Positions 17,575 to 27,262 of a DNA stretch of 64,000 nucleotides are shown piece by piece. The notes under the pieces are model-generated. The model searched no databases. It had not been told where the DNA came from and was given only the letters and a program-made list of their open reading frames with translations. A program made the translations under genes and the position numbers. This DNA is from Winogradskyella sp. PG-2 (lineage in GTDB: Bacteria > Bacteroidota > Bacteroidia > Flavobacteriales > Flavobacteriaceae): NCBI RefSeq assembly GCF_000828715.1, contig NZ_AP014583.1:3408001-3472000 (forward strand), in the 5' to 3' direction. Each line of letters begins with the position of its first letter. Within the stretch, counting starts at the first letter, position 1.

Positions 17575-18678
17575 TTATTGTTTTATTGTTATTCCGTTTT
17601 TATTTTTAAATTTCCCTGTAATTAACCAGCCACCAAAATCTTCTGATACTGCCATTATTAATGTGTTCTTTCCTTTGTTTAGATTAAGGTAAACAGCATC
17701 AAATAAACCTACTGTACCTAAATACCTATAATCTCTAGACCTCCATTTATTTGTTCCTCCATATATAGGTTTTCCGTTTAAAATTGCTACCACTCTATCA
17801 CTATACCCAAACTGAAATAATTTAGTTTGTGCCTTATCCGAAACAATCTCAATTTTCGCAAAAACCGTATTATTTTTTGTACCGTCTCGTAATACCATTT
17901 TTCTAGAAATATTAGCAGCTACTCCTTCCTCTACTTGTATCTTAGCTACCCACTTTCTAGCTTTAATGAGCTTGTCTAGTTCACTTAAATCATCTAAGCT
18001 ATTCTCTTCAAACTTATCTGAAACTTCCCATTCTTGGACAAGCTCCTCAATAGGCTGCCGTTCTAATGCCTTAAAGTTATTAAGTTTATAATTATTATTG
18101 TCAATTTTAACATTAGCGATATGTATGCCTGAAGCATTGCCACCTCTAAAAATAATTTCACCGTCTTGAGTTGGCAGGTATTGATTCCAAGAAAGGTTTG
18201 GAGCTTCCGAATAATCTAGATAAACTTGAGCCTTATCATTATTTACAACAATTTTCACATGTGTCCAATCATCGAATTTATAGGCATAAGGAAAAGAGTA
18301 TTTTTCACCAAAATAAAGTTGCCAAGGAGTAATACCATTAGTTACTGGAGCTGCTTGATTTGCATCTGGTTTACCTGATAAATGTGGTCTCACAAACCAT
18401 TGTTCACCATCACGTCCTTTTGCTCTAAAATATACACCAGGAAAACATTGTTCTTCCTTCAAAAAAATATCAAATTCTATGGTGCCATTAGTAAACTTGT
18501 AATCTTTTAAGGACATGGAACCTGCCTGTAATTAAATGGATGCTTTGCCTTTATAATTTTCAAATACGTAAGCTCTAGCTGAAATATTCCAACTTAAAGT
18601 ATCTAATGGAATTGTATTTTGTGTGAAGGTTAATTGTAATGCAAATAAGGTAAATAGAAATACGATTGATTTTTTCAT
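17575..18678 (-). pseudogene. LamG / 3-keto-disaccharide hydrolase-like secreted protein, one in-frame stop
   Basis: ATG 18678 opens a signal peptide (MKKSIVFLFTLFALQLTFTQ) and continues to KGKASI, then TAA (18532-18534), then LQAGSMSLKDYKFTNGTIEFD in the same frame to the stop at 17575 (368 codons in all). The N-terminal half resembles a concanavalin-like LamG or DUF1080 sandwich (TIEFDIFLKEEQCFPGVYFR, DDWTHVKIVVNNDKAQVYLD). The C-terminal half is another beta domain (GKNTLIMAVSEDFGGWLITG). The stop probably replaces a Tyr codon. A 313-codon frame from ATG 18516 could be translated but has no signal peptide. It is divergent from the HTH-TM pseudogene. Confidence 0.78.
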
Positions 18679-18796
18679 GATGAATTGTTTTAGTTTCTAT
18701 AAAACTCTTTAAATAAGCTGAAAGTCATGAAAACAATTTCGTTCAAATGAGTTCAATGTTGTACAAGCCATTTTTTTTAAGACTTTTGTAATACTT

Positions 18797-20032
18797 ATGG
18801 CTATATATACTGAATACAACCTTGTGCAAAAATGCCTTCAAAAAATTGAAGAGAAATTAGCATGGGGAAACTCTATAAATTAGCATAACAATGTATTCAA
18901 AGAATTAAGTGAAACCATACAAAATAAAACAGGTGTTTTATTAAGTGTAACAACATTAAAACGGATTTGGGGTAAAGTGAATTATGACAATGCGCCTAGC
19001 ATAAGCACACTAAATACTTTATCACAATTTATAGACTATAAAAATTGGAGAGATTTTAAAACTGAGTTTACTACTACTAAAAGTGCATCTACTAGTCTTA
19101 AAAAGTCATTTAAAATAGATACTTCAAAAATATTGAAAGCTGGTATAGCACTAGTCGTAGTATTGCTTGTTTTAAATTTTGCTTTTAAAAACTCTGAAGC
19201 TGTCATTGATGCTTCTAAAATAGAATTTAAAAGTCATAGTGTCACTAAAGCTATTCCTAATTCTGTCGTTTTTAATTTTGATTTGAATTCTGTGAAATCA
19301 GATAGCATATACATTCAACAGTTTTGGGACATTACTAAAACTATTAAGATTAACGTAAATCAAAAGCAAGCTACTAGCATTTACTATTATCCTGGCTATT
19401 TTAGAGCAAAATCATTAATTGATGGTAATATTATTAAATAGCACGATTTATTTATTAAGTCTAATGGCTGGTTAGGAACTATAGATTATAAACCTATACC
19501 CAAATATATAAGCAATATAAATCGTCTTGGTTTTTCAAAAGAAATTATTAAGGAAATTAAAACAAATGAAAAACCTATAACCTCTACGTTTCATTTTATT
19601 GATGAATTCAAAGGACTCTCCGGCGATAATTTTATTTTAAATGCAAGACTGAAGAGTTTATACCAAGAAAAATGGGCCGTGTGTCAAAACGTTTCGATTG
19701 TTATAGTTGGAACTAAAAGTGCTTTAATTATTCCATTTTCTCTTATTGGCTGTTCTTCAGAACTTAACGGAATGTTGAGTAACGTCAGTTTAAATGGTAA
19801 AACGGAAGATTTATCATCTCTTACAGTAGATTTATCTGAATTTAGGGATGTGAAAATTGAAGTAACAGATAAGATCGTAAACATATTTATTGATAGCAAT
19901 AATGTTTTTACTAAAGCATATGAAGAATCAATAGGCAACATTGCTGGTATCAGATATAAATTTCTAGGTGTTGGAACAGTAGAACAATTCAGTATTACAA
20001 ATAAAAAAACCAATAAAGAACTTACATTTTAA
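18797..20032 (+). pseudogene. HTH-like, single-TM regulator with extracytoplasmic beta domain; two in-frame TAG
   Basis: One continuous frame of 411 codons from ATG 18797 with TAG at 18881-18883 (where Trp is expected, [18 protein letters not shown]) and TAG at 19439-19441 (GNIIK-stop-HDLFIK). The N-terminal segment [20 protein letters not shown] then [18 protein letters not shown] is a recurring helix-turn-helix-like domain of Bacteroidota. A membrane segment follows (about residues 115-135, [15 protein letters not shown]), and a C-terminal extracytoplasmic part resembles a LamG sandwich. The layout suggests a membrane-bound sensor-regulator of the divergent LamG/NTF2 unit, but all three genes are broken. 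Confidence 0.72.
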
Positions 20033-20071
20033 GACTTTATTGATTTTTAAAGATTTATGAATCTGAAAATT

Positions 20072-20524
20072 TTATTCTATGCGTCCTGTCCAAGAAATTG
20101 AATTACCAGGACCAGAAGATACCGTTAAAAAAGCATTACCATTGGGTTTAATGTCGATAAATACTTTTCGCTCACCAACACTGAATTCAATTGAAATATG
20201 TTGTTTCTCATCATTAAATTCATTCTTATAACCTTCAATCTTACCATCAATAATAAAGGATTTACGATCATTAGTTAAACCAACCATTTCTCCAGAAACG
20301 CTAGATTTATTTATATTGATTATTGCATTATCACCTAACTTCTCTCTTCTTTTATTGTTGTAAACAAGATCTCCAACAAATTGGTATGTATGATTTTCTA
20401 CCAATGCTTTGGAGTTATTATATGTAGATTGAAACTTTTCTTTTTGTGTGGACTTAGATTGTGCACAACTATATGTTGTTGCACTTATGCTAAAAATAGC
20501 CACTAATAAAATTATCTTTTTCAT
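20072..20524 (-). CDS. DUF4251 lipoprotein
   Basis: A 150-residue protein with a signal peptide ending in a lipobox-like TTYSC (Cys about residue 20), so probably a lipoprotein. The mature part has the strands of DUF4251 (NHTYQFVGDLVYNNKRREKLGDNAIININKSSVSGEMVGL and NAFLTVSSGPGNSISWTGRI). Function unknown. It starts 1 bp after the stop of the metalloprotease pseudogene, so it was the second gene of that unit. It is intact although genes on both sides are decayed, which suggests it can be expressed or is under separate selection. Confidence 0.8.
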   Translation of the reverse strand: MKKIILLVAIFSISATTYSCAQSKSTQKEKFQSTYNNSKALVENHTYQFVGDLVYNNKRREKLGDNAIININKSSVSGEMVGLTNDRKSFIIDGKIEGYKNEFNDEKQHISIEFSVGERKVFIDIKPNGNAFLTVSSGPGNSISWTGRIE

Positions 20525-20525
20525 A

Positions 20526-22998
20526 CTATTTTGGGTCTAATACTTGTTTTATTCTTTCAATACAATCTCTGTAATGGTATTTAGTTTCCGTGCTTAAAGC
20601 CATTTTAGATGCAGCATTTAAAGTTTGCTTTAATCGATTTAATTCACCTCTAACTAATGCTCGTACATCAGACTGATTAACATTAAAATATTGTCTACTA
20701 CGTCTAGGATCTAAATCTTCAGTCATTAAAAACGTCATTCTATCTAAATAGGCACGTTGCAAGTTACGTCTAAAAACCGAAACATTTGATGCTGACTTAG
20801 TCTCTGACCATAATCCCAAACGCACACCTCTTAACATATCTAATGCTGAATAATTATTTGCATCCATAGCTTTATGATCAATAATCCTGCCTAAACGCTC
20901 AAAATTTAATAAATTATTTAAATGACGTGTTTGCAAACTTCTAATACGATTAGTGTAACCAGCATAATTTATATTTTTAATAATAGATTTGTCTAATAAC
21001 CAATTTGGTGTAGCAAATGCATTTTTATGCAACCATATCATAGCCGATTTTTGGTATGCTTTAGCAACAGGGTTATAAACATCACCAAGTTGTGATGGAT
21101 TCTTAGTGTTTTCTAATACTCCACCAACATGTGTAACTACATGTCCAACATAACGACTCCAAACACCTAACATCTCACGATAAAGCTCAGATAAGTCATC
21201 ATAGTTATCTGTTTTGTCGCTTGTCCAACTTGGTAAATTTTTAGCAACAATTTTTAAATTTTTAAGGCCGTAAGTACTGGCCAAAATACTATTATTTCCA
21301 ATGTCTTCAGTTTGTGCTGTTGGATCAAATCGGCTACTTTGCTTGCCAAATTTATATATTGGATCTCCCGCCCTGTCTTTAATCCACCTATTTAATATCC
21401 CTTTTTCATCCTCAGCAGAACTAGCTTCAGAAATATATCTATAACCAAATCGCATAATCATCATAAGGTCCTAACTGTCTTACAAAACGAATATTTGTAT
21501 CACCTGGTTGTGCAATATAATTATAGCGTGCATAATCCATTATTGTTGCAGCAATTCCATTTTTCTGTGTAAAAGGGCCATTTCTATAACTCTCAACGTA
21601 GTATGCATAACTTGCACTCATATTGTGAGGTAAACCAAGAGTATGACCAACTTCATGAGCAATGACCATTTTCATCATTTCTTCTATTTCTTCTTTAGGA
21701 GTATTTAAGGTTCTTGCAGAAGGGTTTGCTGCACCTGTTTCTAACAAATAACGATTTCTATAGGAACGTAAATGGTTATGGTACCAAATAATGTCACTTT
21801 CTATAATTTCACCACTTCGCGGATCTGATACACTTGGGCCTGTTGCATTTCTAGTTGTACTTGCCACATATCTTACTACAGAATATCTAATATCTTCTGG
21901 ACTAAAGTCTGGATCTTCTTCTTTTGTTGGTGGGTCCTTAGCAATAATTGCATTTTTAAAACCAGCAACCTCAAATGCTTTTTGCCAAAGTTCAATACCT
22001 TCTTTCATATACGACCTAAATTTTTCAGGTGTAGCAGGATCTAGATAATAAACAATTGGTTTAATTGGCTCAACCAATTCACCTCTATTATAGGCTTCTA
22101 CATCTTAAGATAAAAATTTCCTACGTCTTAAGTACGTTTTTCTATCTGCTTTTAATTCTTCACTACTATAATCGTACTTACTTGTTGTAAACCATCCGAC
22201 ACGTTCGTCAAAAAGACGTGGTTGCATTGCTACTTTCGGTAATAAAATCATAGACTGATTCATTTGTACACTAATGGTTTCATCCCCAGTATTTACAGGT
22301 GGATTTATAGCATTATATGTAAAATCTTGAATCACTTCAATATTCTCTGGAAAACTCTTCACAGAATTAATAAAACTTCTAGATTTATCTAGAGATCTCA
22401 CTTTATAAGCTGTTCTTAATCGAGAGCCTAATCCACTAATTGCTTTTACATCCGAACCATAAAATTTAGTAACATCAATAACTACAGAAGAAGAATCTTT
22501 TGAAAAGGCTGCAATATCAAAAGCATATAACGTCGGTTCATAATTATTAGCTCTAACAGAAACGTTGATAGGTAAACTGTCTGCTGCAATTGCACTAGAA
22601 GACTTTTCCTTTATTAAGATTTTGTTTTTAAAACGCCCCCAATTAATCATTCGTGTATTGGTCTTAGTACCAGCATTTACATATCCACCTCCAAAGTTTG
22701 CAGGTAGTTTAGCAAAACGACTCACCAATAACATATCCGTATTAAGATACTTCATAGGGATTTCGAAATAGTATTTCTCGTCAACCAAATGAACATCAAA
22801 TAGGCCTTCATCAGATTGTGCATCTTTTGTAATAACTTTATCGTAATCTTTAATTTTACCTTTTTTCTTTTTTGGAGCTAGCGGTTTTGCTTGCTCCTTT
22901 TTAGCATCTTTCTTTTTCTTACGTCTAGATTGTGCATCTAATGGATTGAAACTTAATACAAAGAAGAGACAGATAAAAATTGAGATTGTTTTTTGCAT
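20526..22998 (-). pseudogene. Zinc-dependent metalloprotease (DUF5117/DUF5118 type), one stop and one frameshift
   Basis: The full-length family product is about 820-850 residues. Here three frames together cover it. The first, with a signal peptide (MQKTISIFICLFFVLSFNPL), ends at FLS-TAA (22105-22107, probably Lys originally). Reading continues in frame with DVEAYNRGELVEPIKPIVYYLD to the zinc site HEVGHTLGLPHN. It then hits a frameshift near 21445 after GPYDDYAI, and resumes in another frame with FGYRYISEASSAEDEKG to the end. Family alignment (YAINWGYR expected) implies a net loss of about 5 nt. The gene is certainly non-functional as a whole. Confidence 0.88.
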
Positions 22999-23103
22999 GA
23001 CTTAAAATAAGAATGGATAATTAATATTAAAGTTAATTTTTGCTTAAAAATAATTAATAGAATTGTAGTTTTTTAGCATTTCTTAAAAGCTGTTAAAAAG
23101 TCA

Positions 23104-23133
23104 TTGTGATTACTTATTTCTAGAGTACTTTTG
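23104..23133 (+). promoter_or_regulatory. Bacteroidota-type promoter of the DUF3817-mscS unit
   Basis: TTG 23104-23106 and TACTTTTG 23126-23133, spacer 19 nt, a near-ideal match. The predicted start point, near 23140, excludes a TTG start at 23131 and supports ATG 23149. Confidence 0.75.
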
Positions 23134-23148
23134 CACAAATTAGTTATT

Positions 23149-23445
23149 ATGTCAAAATTATTGCCAACATTTAGAATTGTTGCTTTGCTAGAAGGACTTT
23201 CATATATCTTGCTATTGTTTATTGCTACACCAATAAAATATCTTGGTGATGATTCTCAATATGTAAAAATGCTTGGTATGCCACATGGTGTCTTATTTAT
23301 AGCATATGTAGTCATGGCAATAATCATTAGTTCTGATATGAAGTGGACAACTAGAACGATGTGGATTATTTTAATCGCTTCAATAATTCCCTTTGGCACA
23401 TTTTATATTGATAAAAAATATCTAAAGAAAACGCATGCTCAATAA
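23149..23445 (+). CDS. DUF3817 small integral membrane protein
   Basis: A 98-residue protein with three predicted membrane helices (about residues 5-27, 42-62, 68-90). The pattern FRIVALLEGLSYILLLFIATPIKYLGDD, then KMLGMPHGVLFIAYV, is the DUF3817 signature. Function unknown; such proteins are often mis-named integral membrane YdzA-like. The start is set by the promoter at 23104-23133. The stop overlaps the start of the MscS gene by 11 bp, so translation is probably coupled. Confidence 0.85.
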   Translation: MSKLLPTFRIVALLEGLSYILLLFIATPIKYLGDDSQYVKMLGMPHGVLFIAYVVMAIIISSDMKWTTRTMWIILIASIIPFGTFYIDKKYLKKTHAQ

Positions 23446-24676
23446 TTTAAGACATTATATATATGATTTGCTGATAGATAAAGGTTGGTCTGTAACATCA
23501 GCAAAATATCTTAATATGTTAGCTTTACTAGTTGCCTTATTACTTATTGCATTTATTGTTGATTTTATCTCAAAACGAATTCTTTGGAGATTCTTTTCTG
23601 GAGTTGCAAAACAAACTAAAACAAATTTTGATGACATTCTTGTTAAGAACAAGCTCCCAAGAAATATTGCGCATATCATTCCACTAATTATTCTTATTGA
23701 GTTTGTTCCACAAGTTTTTTCAGATTTTGTAAATGCAGAAGATATTATAGAGAAGACTTTGAAGGTTATCGCTATTATATTGACGCTTCGTATTATTAAG
23801 AGTCTTCTAAATTCAGTAAAAGATTACTTAAAAACCTTACCAAGATATAAAGACAAACCTGTAGACAGTTATATCCAAGTCTTTATGATTTTTGCTTGGC
23901 TACTTGGTATATTTTCAATTTTTGCAATCATCACTGGTATTTCATTTTTAAAGTTTGCAACAACTTTAGGTGCAGCTTCTGCTGTAATTCTATTGATTTT
24001 TAAGGATACTATTTTAGGATTTGTAGCAAGTATACAAGTCTCTATTAATGATATGGTAAGAATTGGGGATTGGATTACTTTTGAAAAGTATGCTGCAGAT
24101 GGTGATGTTACTGAGATAAATTTAGCTACAGTCAAAGTGCAAAATTGGGATAAAACAATTACTACTATTCCTACTTATGCTTTGATTTCAGACTCTTTTA
24201 AAAACTGGAGAGGCATGAAAGCTTCTGGAGGTAGACGTATTAAACGTTCAGTAATTATTAAGGCATCTTCCATACATTTTCTTACCAAAGATGATGTTGA
24301 ACGTTTTAAAAAGATTGAATTAGTATCAACCTATTTAGAAAATCGATCTAAAGAGATTGATAAGCATAATAGTGATGCTAATGTTGATAAATCCGTTTTA
24401 ATCAATGGAAGAAACTTGACCAACTTTGGTGTATTTAGAAAATACCTTCAAACTTATATTGAAAATCATTCTGCCATTAATAAAGATATGACCTTAATGG
24501 TGCGACAACTTGCTTCTACTCCACAAGGCATTCCTATGGAAATATATGCTTTTAGTAGTGATCAACGTTGGGAAAATTATGAGTATATCATGGCAGATAT
24601 ATTTGATCATGTTTTAGCCGCTGTTAAATATTTCGATTTACAGATATACGAATTGGCTGTTCCTACGATAGATTAA
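23435..24676 (+). CDS. MscS-family mechanosensitive ion channel (YbdG-like size)
   Basis: A 413-residue protein with an N-terminal helix pair (about 20-45, 75-95), further helices to residue 185, and the MscS pore and beta domain (TTLGAASAVILLIFKDTILGFVASIQVSINDMVRIGDWI, then KVQNWDKTITTIPTYAL). The C-terminal 150 residues form a soluble domain as in YbdG-type channels. These open on hypo-osmotic shock to release solutes. It overlaps the DUF3817 gene start by 11 bp and its last 4 bp overlap the end of the convergent thioesterase gene. Confidence 0.9.
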   Translation: MLNNLRHYIYDLLIDKGWSVTSAKYLNMLALLVALLLIAFIVDFISKRILWRFFSGVAKQTKTNFDDILVKNKLPRNIAHIIPLIILIEFVPQVFSDFVNAEDIIEKTLKVIAIILTLRIIKSLLNSVKDYLKTLPRYKDKPVDSYIQVFMIFAWLLGIFSIFAIITGISFLKFATTLGAASAVILLIFKDTILGFVASIQVSINDMVRIGDWITFEKYAADGDVTEINLATVKVQNWDKTITTIPTYALISDSFKNWRGMKASGGRRIKRSVIIKASSIHFLTKDDVERFKKIELVSTYLENRSKEIDKHNSDANVDKSVLINGRNLTNFGVFRKYLQTYIENHSAINKDMTLMVRQLASTPQGIPMEIYAFSSDQRWENYEYIMADIFDHVLAAVKYFDLQIYELAVPTID

Positions 24677-25065
24677 TTATCCTTTAAACGATCACTAACA
24701 AACTCTACTTTAGTTTTACCATGAGGTTTTGGTTTACCATCATCTCCAAGATTTACCATAATTATATTATCTACGGTAAGAATAGTTTCTCTTGTCATTT
24801 TATTACGGGCTTCGCATTTCATAGTGATAGAAGATTTACCGAATTTGGTAACTTCAATCCCAATCTCAATAATATCTCCTTTTTTAGCTGAAGCCATAAA
24901 ATTAATTTCTGAGATATACTTAGTTACGATCTTTGAGTTCTCAAGCTGAATGATTGTATAAAGCGCAGCTTCCTCGTCGATCCAAGCTAACAATTGTCCT
25001 CCAAATAAAGTACCATTAGGATTTAAGTCTTCGGGTTTTACCCATTTTCTTGTGTGAAATCTCAT
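24673..25065 (-). CDS. Hotdog-fold acyl-CoA thioesterase
   Basis: A 130-residue single hotdog domain of the YciA/BACH type. It has the start LNPNGTLFGGQLLAWIDEEAAL, where the Asn-x-x-x-x-x-Gly-Gly stretch and Asp/Glu of the hotdog helix carry the active site, and SEINFMASAKKGDIIEIGIEV. It cleaves acyl-CoA to free acid and CoA in the cytoplasm; chain-length preference is unknown. It lies 11 bp downstream of the DUF72 gene on the same strand, so it is probably co-transcribed. Confidence 0.88.
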   Translation of the reverse strand: MRFHTRKWVKPEDLNPNGTLFGGQLLAWIDEEAALYTIIQLENSKIVTKYISEINFMASAKKGDIIEIGIEVTKFGKSSITMKCEARNKMTRETILTVDNIIMVNLGDDGKPKPHGKTKVEFVSDRLKDN

Positions 25066-25076
25066 TAAAGTAAAGT

Positions 25077-25955
25077 TTATTGTGAATCTGAATCATTATG
25101 CGGAACCTTTAAATCAGTTCCTAATTCAGCATTCAGTTGTTTTATAAAATAAGTAGAAAGCAAAGGCGATTCCTTTTCAATATTTTGATGTATAAAAAAG
25201 TTGATATCCTTTATACCATTGTCTTTCCAGATTTTTAGGCGTTCAATCCAATCATCTAAACGTGTATAATCACTTTTGTGGTTAGCACCAACATAACGTA
25301 TAAACGCTCTAGAATTGGTTAATCGCATGTGCATTATGTCTCGTCTACCTGCACTATCTACAATGATATTAGAAATATTATTTTCCTCTAAAAGTTGGTA
25401 TAAATCCTCTGCAATAGCTTTATCATTATACCAATTAGTGTGCCTAAACTCAACAGCTAAAGGCACTTCTCTTGGCCAGCTTTCAGCAAAGTTGACGACT
25501 CGATCAAAATCCTTCGGAGCAAAATTACTATGCATTTGCAAAAACACACAACCCAGTTTTTCTTTTAAGTTAATTGCACTATTCAAATAATTATCTACAA
25601 CCGGATTGATATCATTTAAACGCTTCCAATGACTCACTTCTTGATTCATCTTTGGGAAAAACTTAAAATTATCTGGAGTTTTATCGTACCACTTAGCAAA
25701 TTGTTCTGGTGGAAATATTCTATAGAATGATGCATTAAGTTCAATAGAATTAAATTGCCTTGAATAATATTCCAATGCATCTTTTGTACCTCTAGGGTAA
25801 AAGCCTTTAAGATCAGCTTTATTCCATTTGGCACAGCCTACAAATGCATTTATCACATAAGATGGATTCTTCTGTAATGTTTTAATAGTATCTGGATGGT
25901 CTAGTGGCAAAGTAAAGTCTATTCCTCCTGCATCATCTACACTTCCGAATTTCAT
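25077..25955 (-). CDS. DUF72 domain protein (TIM-barrel-like)
   Basis: A 292-residue protein with the hallmarks of DUF72: an N-terminal VGCAKWNKADLKGFYPRGTKDALEYYSRQFNSIELNASFYRI, then CVFLQMHSNFAPKDF, VAVEFRHTNWYND-type strands (here PLAVEFRHTNW) and FFIHQNIEKESP. The family is widespread and adopts a UV-endonuclease-like barrel. The biochemical function is not established. Upstream DNA (25956-26133) holds the divergent start of the next gene. Confidence 0.9.
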   Translation of the reverse strand: MKFGSVDDAGGIDFTLPLDHPDTIKTLQKNPSYVINAFVGCAKWNKADLKGFYPRGTKDALEYYSRQFNSIELNASFYRIFPPEQFAKWYDKTPDNFKFFPKMNQEVSHWKRLNDINPVVDNYLNSAINLKEKLGCVFLQMHSNFAPKDFDRVVNFAESWPREVPLAVEFRHTNWYNDKAIAEDLYQLLEENNISNIIVDSAGRRDIMHMRLTNSRAFIRYVGANHKSDYTRLDDWIERLKIWKDNGIKDINFFIHQNIEKESPLLSTYFIKQLNAELGTDLKVPHNDSDSQ

Positions 25956-26133
25956 GGATTCTTGTTTTACCCAAAGATACTAGTTAATTTTTTCTATCCG
26001 AACAGAAGCTTTAGTGTTTTTAATTCTAAAAATCAGTATTGTTAATAAGACCGTTAACAAGATATTTCGTTTAAAAATTTATGCAATGTATTAATGTCTA
26101 AATTTAATTTCAAACTAAACTTAACGTAACATC

Positions 26134-26550
26134 ATGGACACAAGATCTAAAGACCTACTTTCTGTTAGACCAACTATTGCATCTGCAAAAATTTATGATT
26201 CTATGAGTTCTGAAGAGTTATTTCAGAATAAGACCTTACGCCCAATTATTAAGATGCAACACGATTTGTTTATTGCTGTTTTTAGTAATTATATTTCTAA
26301 GCGTAAGAATGTTTTTTATGAATTATCATTGCCAAAACAGTTAATATACATTGAGAATGCTATCCATAAGGATATGAAATTTAGAAACTCTGTAAAAGGA
26401 ATGGTAATTGGTCAATTTACAGTTCAAGAATATGCATTGTATATTCTGAATTCATCTGCACTTAATAAGCGAATGATGAATATCGTAAAAGAGCGATTAA
26501 TTAGTAGCGTACAGCTTTTTGTTAGACCAGAAATTCTAAAGGCAGTATAA
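26134..26550 (+). CDS. Conserved flavobacterial protein of unknown function (138 aa)
   Basis: All-helical, soluble, with a basic patch. Distinct segments are FQNKTLRPIIKMQHDLFIAVFSNYISKRKNVFYELSL, AIHKDMKFRNSVKGMVIGQFT and NSSALNKRMMNIVKERL. I recall the same pattern in many Flavobacteriaceae, sometimes labelled glyoxalase without any glyoxalase motif; I see none here. It is 81 bp upstream of tetR on the same strand, and no terminator was seen between them. Confidence 0.65.
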   Translation: MDTRSKDLLSVRPTIASAKIYDSMSSEELFQNKTLRPIIKMQHDLFIAVFSNYISKRKNVFYELSLPKQLIYIENAIHKDMKFRNSVKGMVIGQFTVQEYALYILNSSALNKRMMNIVKERLISSVQLFVRPEILKAV

Positions 26551-26603
26551 GTACTTTTAAAGTTGTATAATTTTCTTTTAACATCTATACAATTAAATTA
26601 TAT

Positions 26604-26627
26604 TAATTTTGAAACGTTCATTTCAAA
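26604..26627 (+). promoter_or_regulatory. Operator overlapping the -7 box of the TetR gene
   Basis: TTTGAAA (26608-26614) and TTTCAAA (26621-26627) form an inverted repeat. Its left arm overlaps the promoter box TAATTTTG (26604-26611). It ends 4 bp before the ATG. A matching site precedes the SDR gene. Confidence 0.65.
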
Positions 26628-26631
26628 TAAA

Positions 26632-27213
26632 ATGCCAAAAACTGAAGTTTTTAATAGAGATTATGTGCTAAAACAAGCCACTGAAGTATTTCACACTAAG
26701 GGTTATAACGCTACCTCAATGCAAGACTTAGTAGATGCAACAGGTCTTAATAGATCTAGTATTTACAATTCTTTTGAAAGTAAACATAACTTGTATGTAG
26801 AATGCCTAAAAGGTTATGAGGAAAATTATCAGCGTTACATCTCGAAATTACTATTAGATGCTAACAGTCCTTTTAATGCTATTAAATCAATATTTAATCT
26901 TTATTTAAAAGAGATATTGAAAGATACTAAAACTAAAGGTTGTCTTATTGTTAATTGTAAATCTGAAATGGCCAATCAAGATCTTACAATTAATAAATTT
27001 TTACTAACAAATCAAAAAGGAACACTTTCTTTATTAGAAGATTTAGTAGATAAAGGTCAATTAGACAGTAGTATTAATACTGAAAAGTCAAAACAAGCCT
27101 ATGCCTTATACTTATATTCGGCAATGCAAGGTTTTCGTATGACTGGCATTTTAGTAAATGACAAAAAACAATTGCAAAGTCTTATCGATACAACTTTGCA
27201 AAATTTAAAGTAA
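26632..27213 (+). CDS. TetR/AcrR-family transcriptional regulator
   Basis: A 193-residue protein, start ATG 26632 (MPKTEVFNRDYV). The TetR DNA-binding domain at about 8-55 reads ATEVFHTKGYNATSMQDLVDATGLNRSSIYNSFESKHNLY, an excellent match including the GLNRSSIYNSFxSK turn. The C-terminal ligand domain is of the TetR_C type with TKGCLIVNCKSEMA. It probably represses itself and the downstream SDR gene through the shared TGAAAC-type operators. The inducer is unknown. An upstream extension to 26563 would cross the operator and promoter and is rejected. Confidence 0.9.
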   Translation: MPKTEVFNRDYVLKQATEVFHTKGYNATSMQDLVDATGLNRSSIYNSFESKHNLYVECLKGYEENYQRYISKLLLDANSPFNAIKSIFNLYLKEILKDTKTKGCLIVNCKSEMANQDLTINKFLLTNQKGTLSLLEDLVDKGQLDSSINTEKSKQAYALYLYSAMQGFRMTGILVNDKKQLQSLIDTTLQNLK

Positions 27214-27228
27214 ATTTTTTTAATTTTA

Positions 27229-27248
27229 TTTGAAACGTTTGTTTCATA
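27229..27248 (+). promoter_or_regulatory. Second TetR-type operator, before the SDR gene
   Basis: TGAAAC (27231-27236), 4-nt spacer GTTT, GTTTCA (27241-27246). It shares the core TTTGAAACGTT with the site before tetR and lies 16 bp upstream of the SDR ATG. Confidence 0.65.
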
Positions 27249-27262
27249 TAAAACAAAACATT

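Noticed and set aside
26563..26631. A 23-residue N-terminal extension of the TetR regulator
   Set aside because: It would run through the promoter box and operator; the TetR domain begins normally from ATG 26632.
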